A DNA stretch of 64,000 bases from Ganoderma boninense (taxonomy: Eukaryota > Basidiomycota > Agaricomycetes > Polyporales > Polyporaceae): NCBI GenBank assembly GCA_002900995.3, contig CM035310.1, positions 2,506,295 through 2,570,294 of the forward strand, read 5' to 3'. A program made the translations under genes and the position numbers. Under the pieces are notes generated by a model. The model saw only the letters and a program-made list of their open reading frames with translations, did not search any database and was not told the origin of the DNA. Positions 1 through 9,125 of the stretch are shown here, piece by piece (within the stretch, counting starts at the first letter, position 1; every line of letters starts with the position of its first letter).

Positions 1-221
1 TCGGGGTAGTTCGTCGGCTGCGAGTCGAGCGTGACAGTCCTTGGGTCACCAGTGGGATCTTCGGGGGACAGATGGAGGGTGAGGTACCAGTGGTAAACGC
101 CCTTGCCCTCGTCGTCGAGCACGGTGCTGAGTGTGCCGGTGCCGGTGACGGAGATGTGGGAGACGGGGAGGTGGCCATCGTGTGTGGCGTCGAATTGGCG
201 TTTGTATATCGAGTCTTTCAT
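1..221 (-). CDS. Unknown protein, 5' end only
   Basis: An open frame enters from the left edge of the window and begins at an ATG at 219-221 on the minus strand. The 73 visible residues start MKDSIYKRQFDATHDGH and contain a beta-rich stretch (HISVTGTGTLSTVL, then GVYHWYLTLHLSPED). I do not recognise the family. The reading is supported by coding-like composition and an uninterrupted frame, but no domain can be named because most of the gene lies outside the window. It is divergent from the pseudouridine synthase gene, with about 340 bp between the two starts. Confidence 0.5.
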   Translation of the reverse strand, partial: MKDSIYKRQFDATHDGHLPVSHISVTGTGTLSTVLDDEGKGVYHWYLTLHLSPEDPTGDPRTVTLDSQPTNYP

Positions 222-563
222 GCTGGCGGTTGGAGATAAGGCCGTAACTTGGGAGAGCGAGAGTAGCAAACAGATGCGGGCTACGCCGTTGGCGAGAGTA
301 GGTAGAGAGAGAGGAATGTGGGGAGATTCGAGAAGTCCCAAAGCAGGTCGCTCAGGCAGAGGCGCGTTCATCATTGAAGCGCCGATTCGATCGAGAGCGC
401 GTCCGCGTCGCGTCGCGTCTCCAGCGCCTTTCAACGCACTCTGACCCAACGCCTTTGGTACGTGCACACTAAGTATCATCCCCGCCCAGCGACATGCTCA
501 GTACGTCTATCAGGAAGACCAGAAAATAACCTCAACCAAAAAGAGCGTCCGCGCCGACAAGTC
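222..563. other. Divergent intergenic region
   Basis: This stretch lies between the start of the unknown minus-strand gene and the first in-frame ATG of the pseudouridine synthase. It presumably holds both promoters. I see no clear TATA box and no repeat. Confidence 0.4.
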
Positions 564-2094
564 ATGCAACCCAGGCTCGTGAGGAAGATGACGTCGTTGC
601 CTCGAGGGAAACCAAAACCTCCCCATGTGCCCAGGTCAACCGTCTCTCGAACAGCATCGGATACGCCTGCAGCAATCTCCATGACACCATCAACTACGCC
701 GACAACATCGACAACTCCTCTTCCAATACCTAAATACCGGCTTCCGGCGGATAAGCTTCTGCTATATGCCGACCGTGGTCTAGTGGTAGTGAACAAGCCC
801 AACGGGCTCATCTCACAACTTTCCGATCCCAAGAATAAGGAAACGGTATGCCCTTTTTCACTTCGACAAACCTAAATTTAATGTCGCATCCGAGCAGGAA
901 CCGACCGTTGATGCACAAGTCTTCTCAACGTTCCTCGAGGGTATGTACGTACCTATGACTACAGAACAGAGACCCCAGCTCATCGTCGACCGCAGACCTG
1001 GGCAACAAGCTCCAACTGAAAGAGCCTCTGCGCACACTGCATCGTCTTGACAAGGTTCGTCGCCCTCGCATCTCATCTTGGCATCTATCGAATCTCACCT
1101 CGCTGTCGTACAGCCTACCACAGGCGCACTCGCGTTCGCGTGCAACCGCCAAATCGCACGAGACTTCTGGAACCAGATGTCAGGAAAACAGGTCAAGAAG
1201 ACGTACCTCGCCCTCGTCGTCGGAGACGCGCCAACCTTCATAAAGAAGAAGCACGGCGTCATCGAGACGAAGCTCGAGTGCGGGAACGGCTGGGTGCGCA
1301 TACCAGGCGTCAAGGACGTCTACGAGCGCGACCGGAGCTCGCTGCCCTCCGCTCGCCGACAGGGCGAGCACTGGGTCCGAGACGCGGTCACGGAGTACGA
1401 GGTGCTCGCGACTTCGGTGGGTTCCGCAAGGCCACTCAGTTGCGGAGATGTTGACTGACCACGGTGATTAATATCGGCGTACAGCCGAAAATACCTCTCT
1501 CGTTGGTTCGCCTCCATCTGCACACCGGGCTCAAGCATCAGCTCCGCGCTCACCTCGCACAAGCCCTCCGCGGTAAGTGGATAGATGATATGATAGGGCC
1601 CGGAGACTGTCTCAGGCTGTGTGGCGCATCCGTATCTGACCAACCTCGTCACTACGTACAGCTCCCATCCTCGGCGATGCATTGTACTTGAACCCGCGCT
1701 CGCCACAGCTGCGCGCCATCAAGGCGGCAATCGATCTCCCGCGGAGCATGTTCCTGCACTCGTCCCGTCTATCTCTCAACGTGCGTCCCCGTCCCAGTTG
1801 CCACGTCGTGGGTGGCTGTATGCGCATTGTACCACTGTTCTGACTTCCTTTCGCCCGCATGCGCAGCGGTACTGCCCAAGTCGGGTGACAGTCACCGTCG
1901 GGGCGCCGTTGTCGGCGCCGTTCGTCAGCGTGTGCGAACAGGCTGGGATACCCCTCGACCGCGACGACGTGTTGGGCGGTGTGTGGCTGGATGGGACAAA
2001 GGCTTTGGGCCCCGGCGCTGCACCTGACGATGGTGCAGCACATGTGCTTGAGAGGTTGGCAGGGCAATGGTATTGGCGGTCTAGAACGTTGTAA
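564..2094 (+). CDS. RluA-family rRNA pseudouridine synthase, probably mitochondrial
   Basis: This enzyme would convert a uridine in RNA, probably mitochondrial large-subunit rRNA, to pseudouridine. Spliced exons give the RluA order: a basic Ser/Thr-rich N-terminus compatible with a mitochondrial targeting peptide, LLYADRGLVVVNKPNG, the catalytic motif HRLDKPTTGALAFA (the Asp is the nucleophile), and the late motif LHTGLKHQLRAHLA followed by PILGDALYL. The catalytic motif is split by an intron at about 1054-1118 (GTTCGT...TACAG). Further GT-AG introns lie near 848-1000 (exact exons uncertain), after TEYEVLATS, after the LAQALR codons (GTAAGT to TACAG before CTCCCATC) and before the last exon. 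The first ATG in frame is at 564; an earlier GTG was rejected as a start. Yeast Pus5-like function is an inference from family and targeting. Confidence 0.85.
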
Positions 2095-2237
2095 TTATGC
2101 GTTGTGGAGGTTGGCCACCGGTACTGTGGTTCGGACTGCGGCTGTTTGCATGGTCGGCAGAGTACACATCAATCATGATAAGTATGATTGCAAGCTGTAG
2201 GTGGAGTGCTACCACGTAGGCCTTGGGTTCTACCTCA

Positions 2238-2243
2238 TATAAA
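2238..2243 (+). promoter_or_regulatory. TATA box of the DUF6533 gene
   Basis: TATAAA lies 79 nt ahead of the ATG at 2322, a usual spacing in fungal genes. It is seen directly; function is inferred. Confidence 0.5.
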
Positions 2244-2321
2244 GGGTGCAACTGTGCATAGTGGACCACAACCACCCTTCTCTTGTGAAATTCCCTTCAG
2301 AGTTGCAAAATATCTCTTATC

Positions 2322-4010
2322 ATGTCTTCTGACATTCAACAACTGATTGCACTAGAGAATTCTTTGTGAGTCACATAGCCTATTATAAGAGGTGCCAATG
2401 TTCCAGCATCTTACTAGCTATTCACAGCATGATTGAAGATTTCTGTGCCACTGCTAGTGCAGGTTTGTGATTTTATTTCTATATGCCCAGCTTGTCTTGC
2501 TTAACAAATTATTATGCACAATGCACATTAGCTCTTGTTGGATATGATTTCATTTTGACCTTCCCCAGGGAGATAGATCTCTTTTGGAGGCAAAAGTTCA
2601 AAATCTCCACTGCAGTCTTCTTTGCAAATAGATATCTTGCCCTTGCCATCTGGGTTGTAACAGCATTCATACCACCACCCTCTCCATCAGACCCATCATA
2701 TCTAGTAAGAAATTATTTTTAATACCTTACACACTAATATTGAAGACTGTATAACAGGGGTGCTTATTAGCTGTTTTATTTCTGCCATTTTCTCTATCTA
2801 ATGTATCTATACTAGGTGTAAGATTTGGTATTGGAGCATCAATGTAGTCCACTTGATGCAGTTCTTACCTTGGGCTGGTGTGTATAATTTTGTTCCTGAC
2901 TATCTGGTATTAGTAATCTTTATCTTTGATTAGTCTTCTCAGGAATACGTGCCTATGGATTTAGCAAGCTACAACTTCTACCAAGTGTCACTATATTTGT
3001 GCTTTCACTAATACCACTGATTGTAAACATATATGTAAGGTATTGCATTGCTGCTACTAGACTGCTTATAAATATTTAAATTACAGGGTGACCAGCAGGA
3101 GTCTATTGTTGCAAATTCTGAAGTAGGCTGCAACATTGTGTCTCATGTGACTCCTCATAATAACATGATGTGAGTTATAATTAATATTCCAAAGAGGAGT
3201 TATATTTATTTGGCTATAGATGTCAGTGTTTTAACACTGTCAAAATGGTTCCCAAACCTTACGCTGTCGCATTTATAGATCTCATATCTTGCCGCACCTC
3301 ACTTTTACTGGCTGATATTGGTGTTTTACCATTACTTGGTCAGCCACATATAGATCTTGGAAAGATGCTAGACTTCTCCAGTCCAATGGTTCAACATTGA
3401 CCCAAGTAGTATTTAGAGATGGTAAGAATATTCAAGCTACTGCCCAATACCTAATAAGTTGCTCATTATTTTTAGGAACTGCATATTTCCTGTATGTGTC
3501 ATCAAATATTGGTCACGCAAAAGTCCTTAATTTGTGGAATTCCAGAGTCCTTGCAACACTGAATTTACTTCACATCACACTGACCTTTTCTCATGTAAGT
3601 AGTTTAATATATACTCACTAACATACTATTTGAAGTTTACTCACATTGACAAAGACTGGTATTATATTGAAGACAACCAGTGTACTAGAACCATTTGAAG
3701 ACATGTAATTTTCCACACAGATCCTCAATTGTAAAACTACTCACCTTTTTATATTCTTAGAATGACTTCTATCATGATTAGCCACTTTCTTATTGATCTG
3801 CAAGAAGCCAATATGAGGATGAACCATCAACATTCTCTTGGATCAATGACCTCAGTCAATTTTGAGAGATTTGTGGGGTCCCTTGTTGCATCACTTCCTG
3901 CCCCATTCACTACAGAAGAGGAGGGGGAGGAGAATGACCAGGTTCAACCTGAGCAAAGTACCAACTCTGCTGCAGATGCTCTGCACATAGCAGATGCTAC
4001 AGAGTACTAG
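2322..4010 (+). CDS. DUF6533-type multi-pass membrane protein, AT-rich
   Basis: Spliced reading gives the basidiomycete DUF6533 layout. After a short N-terminus comes the family signature ALVGYDFILTFPREIDLFW, then a conserved NRYLAL helix, further hydrophobic helices (FSGIRAYGFSKLQLLPS; LIPLIVNIY), an FRDG...TAYFLY helix and a last helix pair ending ISHFLIDLQEAN, followed by an acidic Ser/Thr-rich tail. At least eight short GT-AG introns are needed. One joins the exon ending AGTGCAG to CTCTTGTTGG across an intron with a CTTAAC branch point. The role of the family is unknown; about seven helices suggest a plasma-membrane sensor or receptor-like protein. The gene is strikingly AT-rich (21 of 60 bases G/C at 3481-3540) compared with its GC-rich neighbours, yet the frame is open and splice sites are intact. 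Exact exon edges are approximate. Confidence 0.8.
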
Positions 4011-5746
4011 TGCTTGATGCCTTCATTATACCTAATTTCTTGATAAAACAGGATCTTGGCCCTGTTGTACTAATTGGTATTATCTGTATCCGTTGCACCC
4101 CAGGCTTGATAGTTTAGGGCAGGCGCTTCAATGTATATGTGGTTTCTGTGCGTGGGAACTCGCAGATATAAGTAAACTTACGATAGACACGAGCAGAGCG
4201 CCAAACCAACTGTTGGCTTTGACGTCCACGACAACACCGCTACTGACGCTAAATCTTTGCAATAGCCACATCCAAGTCTCCATCCCGGCTCTGGCGGTCT
4301 CCCATGCCCATCGGCAGTTTAGTGCATGCGCGTGGCCTCCGGAACGCTCTTGGTCTGAGCGAGACTGGGATAGTTCAATGGAAGAGGACGTTGAAATCAC
4401 CCGGATGTGTAGTGCCCCCATGGGACCGCTCCCGCTGACGTCCAATTCATCCGCTCCCGACAACGTTCTTCTCAATACCCGCGAGGCTTCCACTTCTCAA
4501 TCGCTTGTCGTGGACGTACTGCCTCCGAGGCTTCTGGGGAGGTCATTTTCGCGGGCTCATTACTCGGTTGGCCCTTCCGGCTTCTTGGGTTCTCCGACTC
4601 GACGGAGCCGAGCGTTTCTAGGTCCCCCAGGTGCGTACTTGCCGATGTCTTCGCACCCATAGTCTCCGAAATTGGGGTATCAGGACTGTCTGCTGAGACC
4701 GGAGTGGATGCGGCGGCGAACGGCGGTGTCATTCGCGCACTGGCATCACATCTCTCTGGATGTCGCTAGTCCACATTTGCCGAGCTGGCAGGGGTCGGCG
4801 TGCGCCTTCAATGTCAGAAGGAACTGCGGCCTGTCCGATGTCGGAGGTTCAGTTGGCGGGGAACGTTGTTGCCGCGTCCCTGCTACCGATGGACGGATGT
4901 TGCAGTCCAGCGTCTTCAGCGAACCACTCTACGTTCATCCCATCGGGACACGTCCCGTTCGTATCGTTAGGCATTAGATGAGAGGTCGACTGTTATTATT
5001 TACGCTCACCATTTACGACTGAAGTTTAAGTTAGAAGTGAAACGCCTCCGGCTCACTAACAGGCTAGCAAACTGTCGCTCGAGTCGTGGGCGGCCCGCCG
5101 TTCATTGGACGTCATCCAACACGGTCTGTCCACGTATTGTTCCTCTAGATGTCGGTTTGTCATAAGGCTGTGTCAACCGTACTTCATCGGAACCGGCGAG
5201 ATGGCAGTACCATCTATACTTGTAGTGCGTAGCTCCGGCTGCTACGGATACATGTGTGGGGCGCAGGACAGCTAGCCTATACGCGTTCGTACTCCCGGAA
5301 CATTGCAAAGTCTATCGTCTAACGCTTCGTTCCTGTTTGCATTTGCAGTGCCGCCGCCCCCATCGGCGACCTTATTAAGGTAAAAGGTTTGTAAAACCAC
5401 CCCAAGTTACGTCAACATACGCCACTCTCTGCACTCTACATTCCCCGCCGTCGTTTCATGGACGTGCACATTGACTGTTTGCCGCCTCGGCGAGCGGCCA
5501 CTGTGCGATTCGGTGCGAGCTGTCTCCGCCACGACTCTGCCGGAGCTCAACTTGGTTAGCGAGCGCAGGGCCACCATCGGGGCGCGCACTGGCTTGCGAC
5601 GTCGATGCTCGCCACCTCCGACCATGTCCGCGCGTATAAAAGAGCAGCGCAGTCCTCCTGCAGCCCCCTGCAACCGTCACTCTCAACTCTATCCAGCTCC
5701 ACTGTCCTCCTCATCGCGCTTTCACGACCACACGCCTCTATCAGTC
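4011..5746. other. Intergenic region with a weak minus-strand coding hint
   Basis: I cannot support a gene here. Minus-strand frames between about 4120 and 4980 contain a Ser/Pro-rich stretch and one hydrophobic segment (SWFGALLVSIVSLLI), and a start-like MPNDTNGTCPDGMNVEWF near 4979, but no splice-consistent model emerged. The right end holds the promoter of the next gene. Confidence 0.3.
5634..5640 (+). promoter_or_regulatory. TATA box of the NTF2-like gene
   Basis: TATAAAA lies about 110 nt upstream of the ATG at 5747 and is followed by a pyrimidine-rich leader, typical of a strong fungal core promoter. Confidence 0.6.
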
Positions 5747-6577
5747 ATGTCTGTCAACATCGTTCTCCCGACCCTCCCCAACTGGTTCCAGCAGCATATT
5801 AACACCCTCTACGGTGCCAAGACCACGCAGGAGTTCGATGACGCCTTCGACGCCTTCATCGCCAAGGAGGTTACCATCAAGGTGAACGGCAAGTCCATCT
5901 CGCGCGATGCGTACAAGAAGATGGTCCAGGGAGAGATCACCGGCGACGTCGGTGCCCAGGTGACGTTCAACGGCGTCGTATCGGTGCCCTCAGAGGACAA
6001 GGACCTGCGCGCGATCGGTGTAAGTAGAATAAGTGCGCTTTCGCCAACGCTAAGTTGCCGGTCGAAGTCTAACTGCGGGTTATTTGTTCCAGACTGGCAC
6101 CGTCGGCGCGTTCTTCGACGCAGAGGTGTTCGGCCGGTTCTTCATCTTTGGCGCGCGCCAGTCGAGCACCGTCAGCTCGTCCATGAACGTCGTGTATGTC
6201 CTGACAGCTCTGTCCTGGCTTTCGTGAGGGCTGACGAAGCGCTCCATCTCTACAGCGTCATCCAGGACCCGACCCTGCACCACCACCAGGTCGGCCGCGG
6301 TGGCGCGTTCGACGCGCGCCGGGTGACTAACCTCAACCAGGTATTCACCGACCAGCAGGACAAGATCGTTCCCCCCGTCCCCCTTCCTCCCGTCAACTCC
6401 ACCACCACCCCCGCTCTTCCTCTTAAGCGACATGTCCACGTTCCCATCCGGACACTTACTATCGATGGATCGCAATACATGTACAGTAGTTGGCGACGTC
6501 GCGCCCGACGCGGCGTCGCTCCCAGTCCCACTTATAATGTGATACGTACGTATAACACGCTCCACACGCTGTGGTGA
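5747..6577 (+). CDS. Small NTF2-like (SnoaL-type fold) protein, function unknown
   Basis: Three exons (5747-6019, 6093-6193, 6256-6577) with clean GT-AG introns total 696 nt and give a 231-residue protein. The start MSVNIVLPTLPNWFQQHI, the FDDAFDAFIAKEVTIKVNGK helix-strand pair, and the downstream strands GTVGAFFDAEVFGRFFIFG and HHHQVGRGGAFDARRV look like the alpha-plus-beta cone of small NTF2-like proteins common in basidiomycetes. No catalytic set can be assigned. After the fold the frame continues as a Pro- and Arg-rich tail to a TGA at 6577; that tail is less certain and may be spliced differently. A strong TATA box and leader suggest good expression. Confidence 0.65.
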   Translation: MSVNIVLPTLPNWFQQHINTLYGAKTTQEFDDAFDAFIAKEVTIKVNGKSISRDAYKKMVQGEITGDVGAQVTFNGVVSVPSEDKDLRAIGVSRISALSPTLSCRSKSNCGLFVPDWHRRRVLRRRGVRPVLHLWRAPVEHRQLVHERRVCPDSSVLAFVRADEALHLYSVIQDPTLHHHQVGRGGAFDARRVTNLNQVFTDQQDKIVPPVPLPPVNSTTTPALPLKRHVHVPIRTLTIDGSQYMYSSWRRRARRGVAPSPTYNVIRTYNTLHTLW

Positions 6578-7338
6578 CCTTGTGCGCATCCCGCGAGTCG
6601 TCCAGCCTAAGGAGGCGCTGTCATTTTCGTTTGACCCGCGCAGACCGCCCCCTCACCGCGTGTTGCGTAGCTTGCAGGATGGTGCCTGGATAGGGCATGG
6701 CGCGGTTGTGGCTCTGGTGGTGGTGGCGTGAAATTGCCGCGACCATGCGTCTGTACCCAGGCACTGCCAGCAGCCTGGAGAACCGGGCGTGCTGATGGGT
6801 CGCGATCTCAGCCACGAAATGATGAATGGTTAAGCCTAGAGAGAGCGCGATTGGTAGCTAAGTTCGGGGGTGCGGTGAAGCTTCGAGATGTGGAGGGTGG
6901 CCGATGATTGCGCATGCTAGCGCGGACCAATCTAAGCGGAACGACTATGACAAAGCGTAGGACATGATGATTACGACACATCGGAAGGTGCGGCGAGACG
7001 ATAGCTCGAAAGCTTAGAAGGAAAGCTGGAGCGGCATAACGGGGGAGACGTAAAGTATGCGACATCGATAGTGGATGGGAGAGCTTCTGACACCATCGAC
7101 AGCTGCGGTGGTACTACAACAGAATATTTGAGCGGCTAGAGGCCCCGATGGGAGGTCGGGGTAGGAGATGTGTACAGAGAGGTAACTGTAGTCTACAGTA
7201 GCATAAAGGTTCGTGTACGAAACGCCAGATAGAATCTGATCAGAGCGTCAAGAGGAGACGAAAATAGCTCGGAGACGGGAGGATGGACGAGAGTGGACGA
7301 GGTGGAGGAACGGAAATAAGCCTGTTCCAATCTGATCG
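6578..7338. other. Convergent intergenic region
   Basis: The stretch lies between the 3' ends of the NTF2-like gene and the terpene synthase gene. I see no gene, tRNA or repeat; it should contain both 3' UTRs. Confidence 0.5.
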
Positions 7339-9125
7339 CTATGAAAGAACCATCCGGGGATTGAGAGGGAACGACGGGAAAGAAACGAGGCTGGCGCACA
7401 ACAAGCACGCGACCAGAGAAACGAGCAGCCATGATAAACGCGCGTTGTGCTGGATCGGAGTGTTGACAAACAAGCCGGCCTGCTTGGACGAGCTTGGCGA
7501 TACGTTCGTTGGTGCAGAGCGGGATGATTTGGAGGCGGATGCAGTAGGTTCTTCTGGTGCGGGGGTAGTCCGCTCGTAAACGGGAACGACGATCTCGGGG
7601 ATACCGGTAACTTCTTGACCGCGGAAGTAGCCTATAGAACACCCGAGAGAAGGTATGAAGCACAGGAACGATCAGCACAGTACGATGCTTCTGCCAAACA
7701 GGCGAGGATCTACTTACGAGGACTGTGGTAATACCACACAACGGTTCCCTGCGTGTACTGTTCAATGGCCTTATTGTAACGAGCGAGCTCGGCGTCGACC
7801 TCCGGCCCAAAACTTGGAAGTTGGGCCCTATAGCGCTCATAATCGACCACGCGCTGAGAGAGCATCTCGGTGAGAATATCGACCGCGGTTTGGAGATCGC
7901 AGTCGCGCTCAATCATAATACAGAACACGAGGTTTTGGAAATCCCCGTCCGCCTGCTCCTTCTGTTGGAAGAGTTAGTACAACAGGCTGTATCGAGAAGA
8001 GCATGTTATGCACGTGCATTAAACGAACAGAGATCCTGTCGGAGTAGCAGTGATAAGCATCAACATCAGCGGCCATAGGGAAGCAATACCAACTCACGTT
8101 GGGCCAGGTCATGATGTCAATCACGGCTTTCGACATCTCTTGAAGAACAGGGTGTTCCCAAACGTGCTCGGGGATCTGCAGATCCAACGAATATTCGACC
8201 ATAGCTGGGAAAGGGGATTAAGGCGGCGCTGGGTTCGGAGGAGGTATGTCAATACCTTCGACAATCGGTCCTCCGATTGTTCGGCGTCGGAGGATAATGA
8301 ACTCCTCGACCGAGGGAATTTCGTCTGTGGCCCGGTTGCGTGCCTGTTCTACTTGAGAGTTCATCCAGCTCTCGACGGCGCGGAAGAATCTGGCGATAGG
8401 CGAATGAATGACCCGGAACCGACGACTAAGCAGACCTTAGAAACAAAATTCACCTGTTGCAAGCCCCTGGGCTCGCGGTTGCCCGGAAACGTCGCCAAAT
8501 GCTAACTCACGTGTCAATACGCGCGACGCGGCGCTCAGCCTAGACATGAAACGTACTCGTGGAGCATCGCAGCATAAGGGAAATTGGGTGGCGGGGCAGT
8601 CGGATTCCGAAGGACTTCCATGGAGATATCCACGCCGACCTGGTGGGCTTCTGGCTTGGATTGAAGTGCGCCCTCGTCGGATAGATCGTCGAACTGTCAT
8701 GAGAATCAATCAGCGACGGTGAGGTTCTGCCGACGAGGGACGGAGGACAGCGTGGGGACGATTGCTCACCGAAAAGGCCCATAGGAAGAACGCAATACAG
8801 GTCTCTAGATGCGAAACGTCGGCGTCTGGGAAACTCATGCCAGCGTACGAGTCGAAGCGATGTGACAGGAATCTCTTCTTCTTGAGGCCGTGATACACAT
8901 TGCGACTATGGTACGGATGCATGCGCGTGAAAGAGACGCAGTGGCTCAGCACCACTCTACGCCGGAATGCAATGATGAGACTCACTTGTCAAACCATGCA
9001 TTCGTTGCCTCTGCCGCCTCCTTCTCGTGCGGATTGAGCTTGAACTCGAACACTCGTCCGGAGATAGCACCAAGGTCCTTCAGCCGGAAGTGGGTGGGGA
9101 ATGGGCGAAGCTGCTCGATGCTCAT
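7339..9125 (-). CDS. Sesquiterpene synthase with C-terminal hydrophobic tail
   Basis: The enzyme would ionise and cyclise farnesyl diphosphate to a sesquiterpene. Read on the minus strand it starts MSIEQLRPFPTHFRLKDL, carries the Mg-binding Asp motif DDLSD (8676-8690, preceded by LWAFSF), the block VESWMNSQVEQARNRATDE, RRRTIGGPIVEA, and the NSE motif NDLCSFNKEQADGD. It continues with ERDCDLQTAVDIL, the MLSQRVVDYERYRAQ helix and the C-terminal HSPRYFRGQEV region. The NSE motif is built from an 18-nt microexon (8018-8035) between a GT-AG intron (8036-8097) and an apparent GC-AG intron (7962-8017). The last exon (7339-7631) adds a Thr/Pro/Ser-rich linker and an 18-residue hydrophobic segment (WLLVSLVACLLCASLVSF), unusual for this normally soluble class. 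Exon borders at 8400-8530 could not be made frame-consistent, so a disruption there is possible. Confidence 0.85.

Noticed and set aside
462..563. Upstream extension of the pseudouridine synthase to position 462
   Set aside because: The codon at 462 is GTG; the first in-frame ATG is at 564.
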